Both the position numbers and the translations under genes were made by a program. From Parvularcula sp. (GTDB lineage Bacteria; Pseudomonadota; Alphaproteobacteria; Caulobacterales; Parvularculaceae), in assembly GCA_002704915.1 (NCBI GenBank), contig PAIP01000032.1:41864-105863 (forward strand): a stretch of 64,000 nucleotides of DNA, in the 5' to 3' direction. Below are positions 18,310 through 27,063 of this stretch, in pieces. The notes below the pieces were generated by a model. The model saw nothing but the letters and a program-made list of their open reading frames with translations, was not told where the DNA came from and made no database searches. Every line of letters starts with the position of its first letter. Positions within the stretch are counted from its first letter, which is position 1.

Positions 18310-18354
18310 GGCGGCTGCGGCGTCGAAACACGCTGCGGCCGCCTTGTTTTTGTT
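18310..18354 (+). terminator. Strong intrinsic terminator before ctaB
   Basis: A 14-bp G+C-rich stem (18310-18323 with 18330-18343, two G-U pairs, loop CGAAAC) is followed by TTGTTTTTGTT. It ends the transcript of the 17919 gene only 35 bp before the ctaB start, so ctaB and the genes after it need their own promoter or readthrough. Confidence 0.85.
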
Positions 18355-18388
18355 CCCTTGTCAGCGGCTTTGAGGCATAAGCCGCGCC

Positions 18389-19318
18389 ATGAGCGATACT
18401 GCGATGAAGCCTGAGCCCTATACGCTTGCGGGGCAGACCTATTCCCTGGCGGGTCCGGGCGATTATTTCGCGCTGTTGAAGCCGCGCGTCATGTCGCTGG
18501 TTATCTTTACCGCTTTCGTGGGCATGATGGCCGCGCCGGGCGGGCTCAACCCGCTGCTGGCGCTCGTTTCGCTGTTTGCGATCGCCGTGGGCGCCGGCGC
18601 GTCTGGCGCACTCAATATGTGGTGGGACGCGGATATCGATGCGGTCATGACGCGCACCGCAGGCCGGCCCGTGCCCGCCGGCCGCGTGCCCCGCGCCGAG
18701 GCGGCCGCGTTTGGCGGTTTTCTGTCGGCCCTCTCCGTGGCGCTTCTGGCGCTGGCCTCCAACTATCTCGCCGCAGGGCTCCTTGCCTTCACCATCTTTT
18801 TTTACGTCGTCATCTATTCCATGTGGCTGAAACGCTCGACGCCGCAGAATATTGTCATCGGCGGCGCGGCCGGCGCATTGCCGCCAGTTGTCGGCTGGGC
18901 CGCCGCTTCCGGAACGGCGCCGCTGGAGCCGTGGGTCCTCTTCGCCATCATCTTCTTGTGGACCCCGCCGCATTTCTGGGCGCTCGCTTTGTTCCGCAGC
19001 GGCGATTATGGGCGCGCCGGAGTCCCGATGATGCCGGTGGTGAAAGGCGAGGCGTCGACACGGCGTCAGATTTTCGCCTATGCGCTGATCCTCGCCGCCG
19101 CCGGGCTGGCGCCGTTTTTCCTCGGCATGGCGGGTTACCTTTATCTTGCGGTCAGCGCGGCGCTAGGCGCTGGGTTTGTCTGGCTGGCCTGGAAAGTCTA
19201 TCGCGCAAGCGAGGGCGATTACGCGTCGGCCAAGAAACTCTTCGGATTTTCAATAATTTACCTTTTTGCGCTTTTCGCCGCATTGCTAATCGAGGCCATG
19301 GCGGCGACTTATCTCTGA
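18389..19318 (+). CDS. ctaB: Protoheme IX farnesyltransferase (heme O synthase)
   Basis: UbiA-family membrane prenyltransferase that farnesylates heme b to heme O, the precursor of the heme A used by the oxidase encoded here. The prenyl-diphosphate motif [23 protein letters not shown] is intact and further family blocks ([54 protein letters not shown]) follow. About eight or nine membrane helices; 309 aa. Leads the ctaB-coxF-ctaG-coxC run. Confidence 0.96.
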   Translation: MSDTAMKPEPYTLAGQTYSLAGPGDYFALLKPRVMSLVIFTAFVGMMAAPGGLNPLLALVSLFAIAVGAGASGALNMWWDADIDAVMTRTAGRPVPAGRVPRAEAAAFGGFLSALSVALLALASNYLAAGLLAFTIFFYVVIYSMWLKRSTPQNIVIGGAAGALPPVVGWAAASGTAPLEPWVLFAIIFLWTPPHFWALALFRSGDYGRAGVPMMPVVKGEASTRRQIFAYALILAAAGLAPFFLGMAGYLYLAVSAALGAGFVWLAWKVYRASEGDYASAKKLFGFSIIYLFALFAALLIEAMAATYL

Positions 19319-19343
19319 TCTCTGCCAAGAGCAGGAAAGAGCG

Positions 19344-19463
19344 ATGACGCCTGAAGAAGAAAAACAGCGAAAGCGCCGCAATCTGGCGATCGCCCTGTCG
19401 CTGGCGGGGTTCATGCTGATTGTTTTTCTGGTGACGATTTTAAAACTCAGCGCGAATATTTGA
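19344..19463 (+). CDS. coxF: CoxF-type small membrane protein
   Basis: A 39-aa protein, MTPEEEKQRKRRNLAIALS at its start, with one hydrophobic helix (about 14-34). The charged N-terminus plus single helix between ctaB and ctaG is the standard place and shape of CoxF in alphaproteobacteria; its function in oxidase assembly is not well defined. GGAAAGAG precedes the ATG. It ends 14 bases before the chosen ctaG start. Confidence 0.8.
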   Translation: MTPEEEKQRKRRNLAIALSLAGFMLIVFLVTILKLSANI

Positions 19464-19477
19464 GGACCTACCGGGCC

Positions 19478-20044
19478 ATGATCAATGAAAGCGCGAAAAG
19501 AAACCGCAAGACCGCGATGATTGTTTCAGGCGTCGTCGCCGGCATGGTGGCGATGTCGTTCGCCGCCGTTCCGGCCTACCGCGCCTTCTGCCAGGTCACC
19601 GGCTGGGGCGGGACCGTCCAGCGCGCCGACGCGGGCGCCCGCGAGGTTCTGGACCGGCCGATTACGGTGCGTTTCGACGCCGCCGTGAACAACGGCCTTT
19701 CCTGGCGTTTCAAGCCGGAGCAGGTGTCGCAGAGCCTCAAGATCGGCGAAACGAAGCTCGCGTTCTTCGAGGCGGAAAACCAGTCCTCCCGCCCTGTCAC
19801 GGGTCGCGCGAGCTTCAATGTCACCCCCGCCAAAGCCGGAATTTATTTCAAGAAAATCGAGTGTTTCTGCTTTACCGAACAAACGCTTGAGCCGGGGGAG
19901 AGGGTCTCCATGCCGGTCACCTATTTTATCGATCCGAAACTTGCCGACGACCCCAATCTCGACGATGTCCAGACAATTACGCTCGCCTACACCTTTTTCC
20001 CCTGGGAGACTTCCGGCGGGGGCGGCGACGCTGCGGCCGAATAG
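19478..20044 (+). CDS. ctaG: Cytochrome c oxidase assembly protein CtaG/Cox11
   Basis: Cox11-type copper chaperone that inserts CuB into subunit I. One N-terminal membrane helix anchors a periplasmic domain; the copper-binding CFCFTEQTLEPGE motif is present, along with VPAYRAFCQVTGWGGT and YFIDPKLADDPNLDDVQTITLAYTFF. I start at the ATG at 19478 because GAGGA lies upstream; the TTG at 19460 is less likely. 188 aa. Confidence 0.96.
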   Translation: MINESAKRNRKTAMIVSGVVAGMVAMSFAAVPAYRAFCQVTGWGGTVQRADAGAREVLDRPITVRFDAAVNNGLSWRFKPEQVSQSLKIGETKLAFFEAENQSSRPVTGRASFNVTPAKAGIYFKKIECFCFTEQTLEPGERVSMPVTYFIDPKLADDPNLDDVQTITLAYTFFPWETSGGGGDAAAE

Positions 20045-20150
20045 CGCGGCGGGGAGCGCGCCTTAGACGCCCTTGGCGCTTGGATTTTCGGCCCGCCCCA
20101 GTATAGAAATCTCACAAAGCATTTCCGGATTCGCTTCAGAGGGACCAGCT

Positions 20151-21134
20151 ATGGCGGGCGCCGAAGTCAAGCACGACTACCATCTCGTTAATCCTTCTCC
20201 ATGGCCGTTCATCGGCTCGGTCTCCGCCGCCATCATGATGATCGGCGCGGTCGCCTGGATGCAGTCCAGCGGCGACGGATGCGGCCTTATGATCGGCGGG
20301 GCGGTTCCCGGCGAAGACTGTGTCGCCAAGATGATCGGTTTCAGGGGCAACTGGCTTTTCATGCTCGGCTTCGCCGGCGTGATCGTCACCATGATTGGCT
20401 GGTGGCGCGACATCATCAAGGAAAGCCTGACGGGCGAAAACACCTCAACCGTCGTGCGTCTCGGCCTGCGTTACGGCATGCTGCTCTTCATTGCGTCGGA
20501 GGTGATGTTCTTCGCCGCCTGGTTCTGGGCGTTTTTCGGCGCCGCGCTGTTCCCCGGCGCCTTTGAGCCGGTGACGCTTGCCGATGGCGCGCAGATGCTG
20601 AACCCGGCGGGCGATCCCGCCTATATCGGCAATGACGGTCGCTTGCATGCGACAGGCGGCGTCTGGCCGCCGGTGGGCGTCGAGCCCCTGTCCCCATGGG
20701 GACTGCCGCTGCTCAACACGCTGATCCTGTTGCTTTCCGGCACGACCGTGACCTGGGCGCATTACGCTGTTCAGCACAATGATCAAAAAGGCCTCGTCAA
20801 CGGCCTCATCCTCACCATCATTCTCGGCATGATCTTTACCGCGCTGCAGGCGGTCGAATATTACGAAGCCCTCCACTACGAGCTGTTCACCTTTTCCGGC
20901 GGCGGCATTTACGGCGCCTCCTTCTTCATGGCGACCGGCTTTCACGGGCTTCACGTGATTATCGGCACGATCTTCCTGATCGTGTGCCTGTTCCGGGCGC
21001 TCGCCGGCCATTTCACGCCGGAGCGCCATTTCGGCTTTGAATGCGCCGCCTGGTACTGGCACTTTGTGGACGTTGTCTGGCTGTTCCTCTTCGCCTTTAT
21101 CTACGTTCTCGGCAATCAGGGGCTTTTGTCCTAA
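20151..21134 (+). CDS. coxC: Cytochrome c oxidase subunit III
   Basis: Seven-helix structural subunit III of the aa3 oxidase. Landmarks: HLVNPSPWPF start, RYGMLLFIASEVMFFAAWFWAFF, GVWPPVGVEPLSPWGLPLLNTLILLLSGTTVTWAH and WYWHFVDVVWLFLF near the end. GAGGGA lies 7 bases before the ATG. 327 aa is longer than the usual 260-300 because of an extra loop (PVTLADGAQMLNPAGDPAYI) between helices. Confidence 0.97.
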   Translation: MAGAEVKHDYHLVNPSPWPFIGSVSAAIMMIGAVAWMQSSGDGCGLMIGGAVPGEDCVAKMIGFRGNWLFMLGFAGVIVTMIGWWRDIIKESLTGENTSTVVRLGLRYGMLLFIASEVMFFAAWFWAFFGAALFPGAFEPVTLADGAQMLNPAGDPAYIGNDGRLHATGGVWPPVGVEPLSPWGLPLLNTLILLLSGTTVTWAHYAVQHNDQKGLVNGLILTIILGMIFTALQAVEYYEALHYELFTFSGGGIYGASFFMATGFHGLHVIIGTIFLIVCLFRALAGHFTPERHFGFECAAWYWHFVDVVWLFLFAFIYVLGNQGLLS

Positions 21135-21165
21135 ACTGCCTTTGCAGCAGATTTGGGAGGGCGCC

Positions 21166-21744
21166 ATGCGCTCTCTGATCCATCTTCGTGTCGCGCTTGC
21201 GCTCGCCGCCATGCTGGCGCTCGCCGGATGCCTTGTTTCCGAAACGCCGGTGCTTGATGCAAAAACGGGCAAGGCGCGGCCTTTCCGCGATGGCGACTTT
21301 CTCGCCTGTCCGCTTGAAGACGGAGAGATCGCCGACGGCGCCGATTGCGACCGCTTCGCCGTAGAGCGTCAGAAAACCCGCGATTATCTTTTCCTGACGG
21401 AAGGCGAGGAGCCGGCGCGGTTGCGCTTCCGGAAGATTGCGCGGGGCGGCTACGCCGTCCAGTCCGCGGAAGGCGACAGTTTCGTTTATTATTACGGCAA
21501 ACGGCGCGATGGCGGATTGCTGCTCATCATGATGAATTGTCCCGAACTGCCCGCAGAATTGCGCGCGCGGCTGATCGCGCGCGGCGATCTTGAAACCGAT
21601 GACGATGATTTCGAAGTCTGTGCGGTCAAGACGCTGCGCGGACTGGTCGAGCCGGCGAAAGCCTATCACCGCGGCGATGTGCGACAGATGATGGACGCCG
21701 CGATCCTGATTACGCCTGCGCAGCCCTTAACAGAAATGGAATAA
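21166..21744 (+). CDS. Lipoprotein of unknown function in cytochrome oxidase operon
   Basis: 192 aa starting with a lipoprotein signal peptide; the lipobox LAGC places the lipidated Cys at about residue 22. GGGAGG lies 6 bases before the ATG. The mature part has no motif I recognise; it contains four further cysteines that could pair. Its 31-bp distance from coxC and 10-bp distance to the DUF983 gene imply cotranscription with oxidase assembly genes. Confidence 0.7.
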   Translation: MRSLIHLRVALALAAMLALAGCLVSETPVLDAKTGKARPFRDGDFLACPLEDGEIADGADCDRFAVERQKTRDYLFLTEGEEPARLRFRKIARGGYAVQSAEGDSFVYYYGKRRDGGLLLIMMNCPELPAELRARLIARGDLETDDDDFEVCAVKTLRGLVEPAKAYHRGDVRQMMDAAILITPAQPLTEME

Positions 21745-21754
21745 ATCACCCTTC

Positions 21755-22123
21755 ATGGCCTATTATCCTCCCGTCTCGCCTTACGCCGCCGGTTTCGGCG
21801 GCAAATGCCCGCGCTGCGGACAGGGAAAACTGTTCGAGGGCTTTTTGAAACTGGCGCCGGTTTGCGAGATCTGCGGCCTCGATTACGCTAAGGCGGATTC
21901 GGGCGATGGCCCGGCGGTTTTTGTTATTTTCATCGTCGGTTTCATCGCCGTGGCGCTGGCCTTTATCGCGCGTTTTGTCTGGTATGCGCCCATTGGCGTG
22001 GCGCTGGGATTGAGCATGCTCTTTGCCGTCGTTCTGATCCTCGCCTTGCTGCGGCCCCTAAAGGCGACGCTGATCGCGCTGCAATACGCCAACAAGGCCG
22101 AAGAAGGCCGTCTCGACGAATAG
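21755..22123 (+). CDS. DUF983 zinc-ribbon membrane protein
   Basis: DUF983 proteins are commonly encoded between coxC and SURF1 in alphaproteobacteria. The 122-aa product has a CPRCGQGKLFEGFLKLAPVCEICGLDY zinc-ribbon followed by the DSGDGPAVFVIFIVGFI signature and two membrane helices. Exact function unknown; position suggests oxidase biogenesis. Its TAG stop abuts the ATG of SURF1 (tagATG). Confidence 0.9.
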   Translation: MAYYPPVSPYAAGFGGKCPRCGQGKLFEGFLKLAPVCEICGLDYAKADSGDGPAVFVIFIVGFIAVALAFIARFVWYAPIGVALGLSMLFAVVLILALLRPLKATLIALQYANKAEEGRLDE

Positions 22124-22867
22124 ATGGGCGCGTACCGGTTTCAGTTCCGCCCTGTGCTAAGTGTGGTGAGCGTATTCGCCCTCGCGATTCTCATCGCGCT
22201 CGGCTTCTGGCAAGTGCGCCGGCTTGAGTGGAAACAGGGTCTCATCGCGCAGGTTGAGACCCGCGTGAATGCCGATCCCATTCCGTTCGCAGAGGCCATG
22301 CGCCGCGCCGAAGCCGGCGAGAATATGGAATATACGCCGGTGACGATTTCTGGACGGATTGATCGCGACAGGGTTGCTCGCGTTTTCGGGACCTATGACG
22401 GCGAGCCCGGCGTCTATGTGTTTTCACCTATCGCCGGTCCGTCTGGCGAGGACGTTTTTGTCAATGAAGGATTTGCGCCGCAAACCGAGACCGGCGCTGT
22501 CGCAGATTTGCCGGATGATGAGGAAACGACAGTGACCGGGCTTTTCAGATATGCGGAACAGCCGACGCCGCCCGCTTCCTGGTTCCAGCCGGAAGGAAAA
22601 TCCGCAGGCGGATTATGGTTTGTGCGCGACCCGGCCATGTTCGCCGCTGAGACGGGCGCCGACGCCGCGCCCTATTACATCGACCGGTTTGCCGTGGATG
22701 GGCGCGACTGGCCCAAGGGCGGTACGACGCGTCTCGATTTCAATAACCGGCATCTTGAATATGCGCTGACCTGGTTCGGGCTCGCGGCGACGCTGATCGG
22801 CGTCTGGATCGCTTTTTCCTTGAAAAAGCGCGATGAGGACAGCAATCTGAAAAGCAGAGTCGATTAG
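22124..22867 (+). CDS. SURF1-family cytochrome oxidase assembly protein
   Basis: SURF1 (Shy1) helps heme a delivery to subunit I. The family's two terminal membrane helices are clear (FALAILIALGFWQVRRLEWK near the start and YALTWFGLAATLIGVWIAF near the end) with a periplasmic domain between, including the NNRHLEYALTWFGLA signature. 247 aa. Translation is probably coupled to the preceding DUF983 gene, whose stop touches the start. Confidence 0.94.
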   Translation: MGAYRFQFRPVLSVVSVFALAILIALGFWQVRRLEWKQGLIAQVETRVNADPIPFAEAMRRAEAGENMEYTPVTISGRIDRDRVARVFGTYDGEPGVYVFSPIAGPSGEDVFVNEGFAPQTETGAVADLPDDEETTVTGLFRYAEQPTPPASWFQPEGKSAGGLWFVRDPAMFAAETGADAAPYYIDRFAVDGRDWPKGGTTRLDFNNRHLEYALTWFGLAATLIGVWIAFSLKKRDEDSNLKSRVD

Positions 22868-22905
22868 TTGCGGCCGAACAAACCTGGCTGCTGAGAAAGA
22901 GCGTC

Positions 22906-23325
22906 ATGTCGCTGCAACCGTTGCTTGAGGCTCCCTGGATTATCCAGCTTCACGCCTATGCCGCCTTCGCCGCCTTCGCATTGGGGCTGTTCCAGCTTGC
23001 GGCGCCGAAAGGCACGCTCCCGCACAAGACGCTCGGCGCCGTCTGGATCGTCCTGATGGCCATCATCACCGTCAGCAGCGTGTTTGTGCGCCCCGCGCTC
23101 TATCCGGGCCTGCCCCTGGCGCGGTGGTTCTCTTTCATCCACATCTTCACGATTGTGACGGCCTTCGGTCTTATAAGCGGCAGTCTGTTGCTATTGAAGG
23201 GCGGGCCGGCGCTGAAAAACCATGCGCGGCCCTTTATCGGGATTTTTATTGGCGGACTGATTATCGCCGGCGCCTTCGCTTTCATGCCCGGCCGGATCAT
23301 GCACGCCGTGGCGTTTGGCGGTTGA
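22906..23325 (+). CDS. DUF2306-like membrane protein
   Basis: 139 aa with four hydrophobic helices, the first starting IQLHAYAAFAAFALGLFQL and the second preceded by LPHKTLGAVWIV, which is the DUF2306 pattern; conserved histidines sit at helix ends (LHAY, LPHK, FIHIF). Function unknown, possibly a heme or quinone-related membrane protein by analogy only. Last gene of the plus-strand oxidase run. Confidence 0.75.
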   Translation: MSLQPLLEAPWIIQLHAYAAFAAFALGLFQLAAPKGTLPHKTLGAVWIVLMAIITVSSVFVRPALYPGLPLARWFSFIHIFTIVTAFGLISGSLLLLKGGPALKNHARPFIGIFIGGLIIAGAFAFMPGRIMHAVAFGG

Positions 23326-23339
23326 GCGCTGAACGCGAA

Positions 23340-24209
23340 TTACTGGGCGCGCAACTTTTTCTCATACGCGTTGACGAGCGTCATGTAAGGGTTGACCTGA
23401 TCGAAGACGGGGTCGGTTTCCTCGTCCGGCGCGTAATTCTGATACATCTCGAAATGCAGGTGATAGGTCGTCGGCACGAGGTCTCCGGCGGAATTGTAAA
23501 AGTCGTTCGAGACTTTGCCGATGCGCTGGCCTTTGGTGACGAACTGGCCGTCGGCGACGGCGAGCTGGTTCATTTTCAGATGCAGATAGCGGTAGAGCGT
23601 GCCGTCTTCGGTTTGCAGGCGCACAGTGTATTTCGACCCGTCGAGCCCGACGATGCGCCCGTCCTCCACCGCCACAGCCCAGTGCGTCGCGCCGCTTTCG
23701 GGGATGCAGGTGGCGGGGCGGATGTCGACGCCTTCATGACCGCCATCAGGGCACATGATCTGGGAGCGCGAGCGTGACTCGCAGAACGTGTCCTGCCACG
23801 GATAGTCATAATTCGAAGTCTCGCACTGCCAGCCCTCCATGCCGTTGAGGGAGCCCTGACTGCCGCCATAGCGATAGACCTGACTGTTCAGAAACGCCGC
23901 GTCTTCAAGGGGAAACAGGATATCGGGACGATAAATCGTTGTGTCCTGATGGCCGGGGCCGGAATTCGGCAGAAGATCGCCCACGGGCACATAGCTGAAT
24001 TCGCGGCCTTCGCTGTCTTCGAGGAATTCCTCTTCGGGAATCGGATCAGGCTCATCCGGATCTGGTTCGATAGGCCCCGGCTCCATGGGATCGTCTGGCT
24101 CTTCGGGGCCGGGATCGACAGGATCGGGGACCTCGCCGCCGGGCTGATCGCAGGCGGCCAGAGAGAGTGAAAGCAACAACGCAAGCAAGACTTTTTGTAG
24201 ATCGGTCAT
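23340..24209 (-). CDS. M23 (LytM-type) metallopeptidase lipoprotein
   Basis: Zinc endopeptidase of the lysostaphin/LytM family expected to cut peptidoglycan cross-bridges. The N-terminus is a lipoprotein signal (SLAAC lipobox), followed by a long Pro/Asp/Glu-rich linker of about 50 residues. The catalytic domain keeps GGHEGVDIRPA (HxxxD) and YHLHFEMYQ (HxH), plus YRYLHLKMNQLAVADGQFVTKGQRIGKV, so it looks active. Its ATG overlaps the preceding stop (TAATG). It is the last gene of a four-gene operon with a proton-channel pair. Confidence 0.9.
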   Translation of the reverse strand: MTDLQKVLLALLLSLSLAACDQPGGEVPDPVDPGPEEPDDPMEPGPIEPDPDEPDPIPEEEFLEDSEGREFSYVPVGDLLPNSGPGHQDTTIYRPDILFPLEDAAFLNSQVYRYGGSQGSLNGMEGWQCETSNYDYPWQDTFCESRSRSQIMCPDGGHEGVDIRPATCIPESGATHWAVAVEDGRIVGLDGSKYTVRLQTEDGTLYRYLHLKMNQLAVADGQFVTKGQRIGKVSNDFYNSAGDLVPTTYHLHFEMYQNYAPDEETDPVFDQVNPYMTLVNAYEKKLRAQ

Positions 24210-25060
24210 TATTCGCCTCCCGCCAGTTCAGGGTTTGCGAGGATCATCGACTGCGCAAGACCTGTCACATAGTCGTCTGCGGCGCAGCGCGGATCGGCGC
24301 CGGGATCGCCGCACTCAACCGTCATAACATAGCCGCAGCCGAATTTTGAAAAACTGAGATCCACGCCGAAATCGTTGCGGCTCATCTGATAGCTGGCGCG
24401 CGTGCCTTCGAGGCGGCGCGGCTGCTGTGCGATGCGTTTTCGAAACGCGACAACATCCGGGTCGCCGCCGACGACGCGGTTGCAGGTGCCGGAAATAAGA
24501 AGCCGCGCCTCGGCGTCGATCCTCGCCGTCGCCGTATAGACATTTTCCATGCCGTAGACTTTCATGCGATCGCGCAATTCCGCCGGCAACAGCACGGGGA
24601 TGCTCGCGCGCGCGACTTCCTCGGCGTCGGCGCTGCGAAGGCGTTCCGCGGACACCGCCCGGATGCCGGGCGGGGGCGGCGGCGCTTCGCTAGGGGCGGC
24701 GGCGAAGGTCTGGCTGGAAAGATCGCGGATCGCCGAAACATTTCTTTCTTCGTCTTCGGCTTCGGTTCGTCTTAAGTCTTCACGCAAGGCTTCAAGATCG
24801 GGGCGCCGCGAAATCGTGCGCGCGCGATCGTCGCGTTCGTCCGAAGCGGCGCGCAGGGCGGCGGCGAGATTGCGCCGGGGAATGCGCCTTGCCTTGGCGC
24901 GCAGCTCTTCGGCGATGAGGCGCGGGTCGGGCGGGTTTTGCGCCGCTTCTTCTTCCGATACGCGCGCTTCCGCCGGCGTGTCGTCCGATTGTGATTGCGC
25001 ATGGACGATCCCGCCTGAGAGCGCCGCGAGTGACGCGGCGGCGATCAGGAGTTTTTTCAT
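24209..25060 (-). CDS. Secreted protein of unknown function in channel/LytM operon
   Basis: 283 aa with a signal peptide (AALSGGIVHAQS). Residues about 35-110 are highly charged and probably helical or coiled coil; a Pro-rich hinge (APPPPPG) leads to a C-terminal domain with four cysteines (TCNRV, GCGYV, ECGDP, RCAAD), likely two disulfides. I recognise no family. It lies between the OmpA/MotB-type gene and the M23 gene and is translationally coupled to the latter. Confidence 0.7.
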   Translation of the reverse strand: MKKLLIAAASLAALSGGIVHAQSQSDDTPAEARVSEEEAAQNPPDPRLIAEELRAKARRIPRRNLAAALRAASDERDDRARTISRRPDLEALREDLRRTEAEDEERNVSAIRDLSSQTFAAAPSEAPPPPPGIRAVSAERLRSADAEEVARASIPVLLPAELRDRMKVYGMENVYTATARIDAEARLLISGTCNRVVGGDPDVVAFRKRIAQQPRRLEGTRASYQMSRNDFGVDLSFSKFGCGYVMTVECGDPGADPRCAADDYVTGLAQSMILANPELAGGE

Positions 25061-25081
25061 GCCTTCCCCCTTTCGAGCGTA

Positions 25082-26110
25082 TCAACGCTCCGTCAGCTTG
25101 AATTCAATGCGCCGGTTCTGCGCAAGCGCGCCGGCCGAATAGCCAGACACCAGCGGCGCAGACGAGCCGGAGCCGGTGGCGAGCAGGCGCCGTTCCGGCA
25201 CGCCGCGGCTGTTCAGATATTGCACGACGGAAATGGCCCGCTGCGCCGACAGATCGAGATTGGAATCGAATACGGCGCGGCATGAGGGGCCGAGCGGCGA
25301 CGCGTCCGCATGGCCGTCCACTCGCAACACCCAGTTCACCTCGGTTGGGATGTCGCCCTGAATGTCGAGAAGCGCGCTGGCGAGCTTGTCGAGCTCCACC
25401 TTGCCCGCCTCGCCCAGCGTCGCGGAGCAGGAGCCGAACAAAATGTCGCTTTCGAAGATGAAGCGGTCGCCGACGACCTTGATGTCCGTGCGGTCGCCCA
25501 ATGCTTCCCGCAACGCTTCGAAGAAACGCGAGCGCACCTCCTGAAGCTCCTGTACTTTGCGGGCGAGGGCGGCGTTCAGGCGCTGCGACAGGTTTTCGAT
25601 CTGCGCCTGCTGTTCCTTGTCTTTCGCTTCAGCGGCGTCGAGCGCTTCCTGAAGGCTTGCAAGCTGGCGGCGGAGCGCTGCGATTTGCGCATTGAGCGTC
25701 GCGATTTCGCTTTTCTGTTCTTCGGAGAGCGCCTTTTCCGCTTCCAGTTCTTCGGCGGAGGCGGCGACGGCGGCCTGACTGGTCGCCAGCGCGGCGGCGA
25801 GGCCCGCCAGCTCCTCGTCTTTTTGTGCGATCGTGTCTTCCAGCGACAATACTTGCGCTTGCAGGCGCTCGCGTTCCGCTTGCGCCAGCCCAAGCTGATC
25901 GTTCAGGGAATTGATTTGCGCGATGAGGCGGGCAAGCTCGGAATCTTTGTCGGCGAGCTCTTGTTTCACCACATTCAGCCGGTCGCCGAGATAGAATTGC
26001 GCCACGACGAAAATCGACAGAACGAACATGAGAACGAGCAGCAGAGTCGACAACCCGTCGACAAAGCCCGGCCAGATATTGGCCTCGCTGCGGGTGCGCC
26101 GTCGCGCCAT
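25082..26110 (-). CDS. MotB/OmpA-type peptidoglycan-binding channel partner
   Basis: 342 aa. After a basic start, NIWPGFVDGLSTLLLVLMFVLSIF forms one membrane helix with the Asp expected to carry protons in MotB/TolR-like proteins. Residues about 45-190 are a long coiled coil. The C-terminus is an OmpA-type peptidoglycan-binding domain (LRVDGHADASPLG..., LSAQRAISVVQYLNSRGVP..., RRIEFKL). Two bases separate it from the channel gene, so the two form a MotAB-like stator. No flagellar genes are near. Confidence 0.88.
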   Translation of the reverse strand: MARRRTRSEANIWPGFVDGLSTLLLVLMFVLSIFVVAQFYLGDRLNVVKQELADKDSELARLIAQINSLNDQLGLAQAERERLQAQVLSLEDTIAQKDEELAGLAAALATSQAAVAASAEELEAEKALSEEQKSEIATLNAQIAALRRQLASLQEALDAAEAKDKEQQAQIENLSQRLNAALARKVQELQEVRSRFFEALREALGDRTDIKVVGDRFIFESDILFGSCSATLGEAGKVELDKLASALLDIQGDIPTEVNWVLRVDGHADASPLGPSCRAVFDSNLDLSAQRAISVVQYLNSRGVPERRLLATGSGSSAPLVSGYSAGALAQNRRIEFKLTER

Positions 26111-26112
26111 GG

Positions 26113-27063
26113 CTACTCTCCGCCGCCGACGCGAATAAGGGTTCGGTTGAGCGCTCTGATCTCGTCTTTCAGTTCGGCGGTCTGGCCGGCCGCCGCCTTG
26201 ATCTGGGTTTCCGTATTGGCGGCGAGCGCGGCTTCCAGCGCCTGAATGGCGCCCACAAGGTCGCCGTCATCGATATCGGCGGAATAGGTCGCCCCGCCCT
26301 TGCCGCCGGTGCGCACGGTTTCTGTCATGCCCGCAAGCCAGTCCTCAAGATCCGTATAGAAACGGTTTTGCGCCTGGCCCGCTTGCAGGTCGAGAAAGCC
26401 GACGATCAGGCTGCCGCCAAGACCGAAGAGCGACGAGGAAAAGGCCGTGCCCATGCCGGACAGGGGCTCGCGCAGATTGGCGATCAACTGCGTGACTGCG
26501 TCTTCGGCGGCGCCGCCCGTATTGGCGAGGCCGTTGATGGTGTCGGCAACGGCGTTGACAGTTTCAAGGAGGCCCCAGAAGGTGCCGAGGAGGCCAAGGA
26601 AGACCAGAAGATTCATGAGATAGCGGCCCATCTCACGGCCTTCATCCATCCGTGTGCCGATGGAATCGAGAATGGCCCGCGTCGATTCCGGCGATAGCTT
26701 GCCGGAACGCGTATCCGCGTCGAGAAGAAGCCGCGACATGGCGCCGATGAGGCTCGGCGCGCGGGGCAGGCGCGATCGCGCCGGGTCAACGGACTCGCGG
26801 AACGCCTCCACCCAGCGCACTGCCGGGTCGATCACGCCCGCCTGCCGTAGATTATAGATGATGCCGATGGCGAGAACGCCGAGGATAAGACCGTTAAGCG
26901 CGGGGTTTGCTGCGAAGGCGTCGGCAAGGAGAGGGGATGGCTGCGGGCTCCAGGGCGATAGATAGAAAACGATCGCGCCGACCACGAGCAGGAAGAGCAG
27001 CATGTTCATGATGTAGCTACCGGGCCGGACAAATTTGACCGACCGTTCAAGCGAGCGCGCCAT
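26113..27063 (-). CDS. MotA/TolQ/ExbB-family ion channel subunit
   Basis: 316 aa with two N-terminal helices (about 18-37 and 53-71), a cytoplasmic section, then YLMNLLVFLGLLGTFWGLLETV and LREPLSGMGTAFSSSLFGLGGSLIVGF, which are the hallmark helices of MotA/TolQ/ExbB proteins. A C-terminal segment of about 50 residues is probably a coiled coil. It pairs with the MotB-like protein encoded next. First gene of the operon; promoter presumably in the 287-bp divergent gap. Confidence 0.9.
   Translation of the reverse strand: MARSLERSVKFVRPGSYIMNMLLFLLVVGAIVFYLSPWSPQPSPLLADAFAANPALNGLILGVLAIGIIYNLRQAGVIDPAVRWVEAFRESVDPARSRLPRAPSLIGAMSRLLLDADTRSGKLSPESTRAILDSIGTRMDEGREMGRYLMNLLVFLGLLGTFWGLLETVNAVADTINGLANTGGAAEDAVTQLIANLREPLSGMGTAFSSSLFGLGGSLIVGFLDLQAGQAQNRFYTDLEDWLAGMTETVRTGGKGGATYSADIDDGDLVGAIQALEAALAANTETQIKAAAGQTAELKDEIRALNRTLIRVGGGE

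Noticed and set aside
23340..27063. Zorya anti-phage system
   Set aside because: The channel pair resembles ZorA/ZorB, but there is no ZorC, helicase ZorD or nuclease ZorE; the partners are a secreted protein and an M23 lipoprotein.
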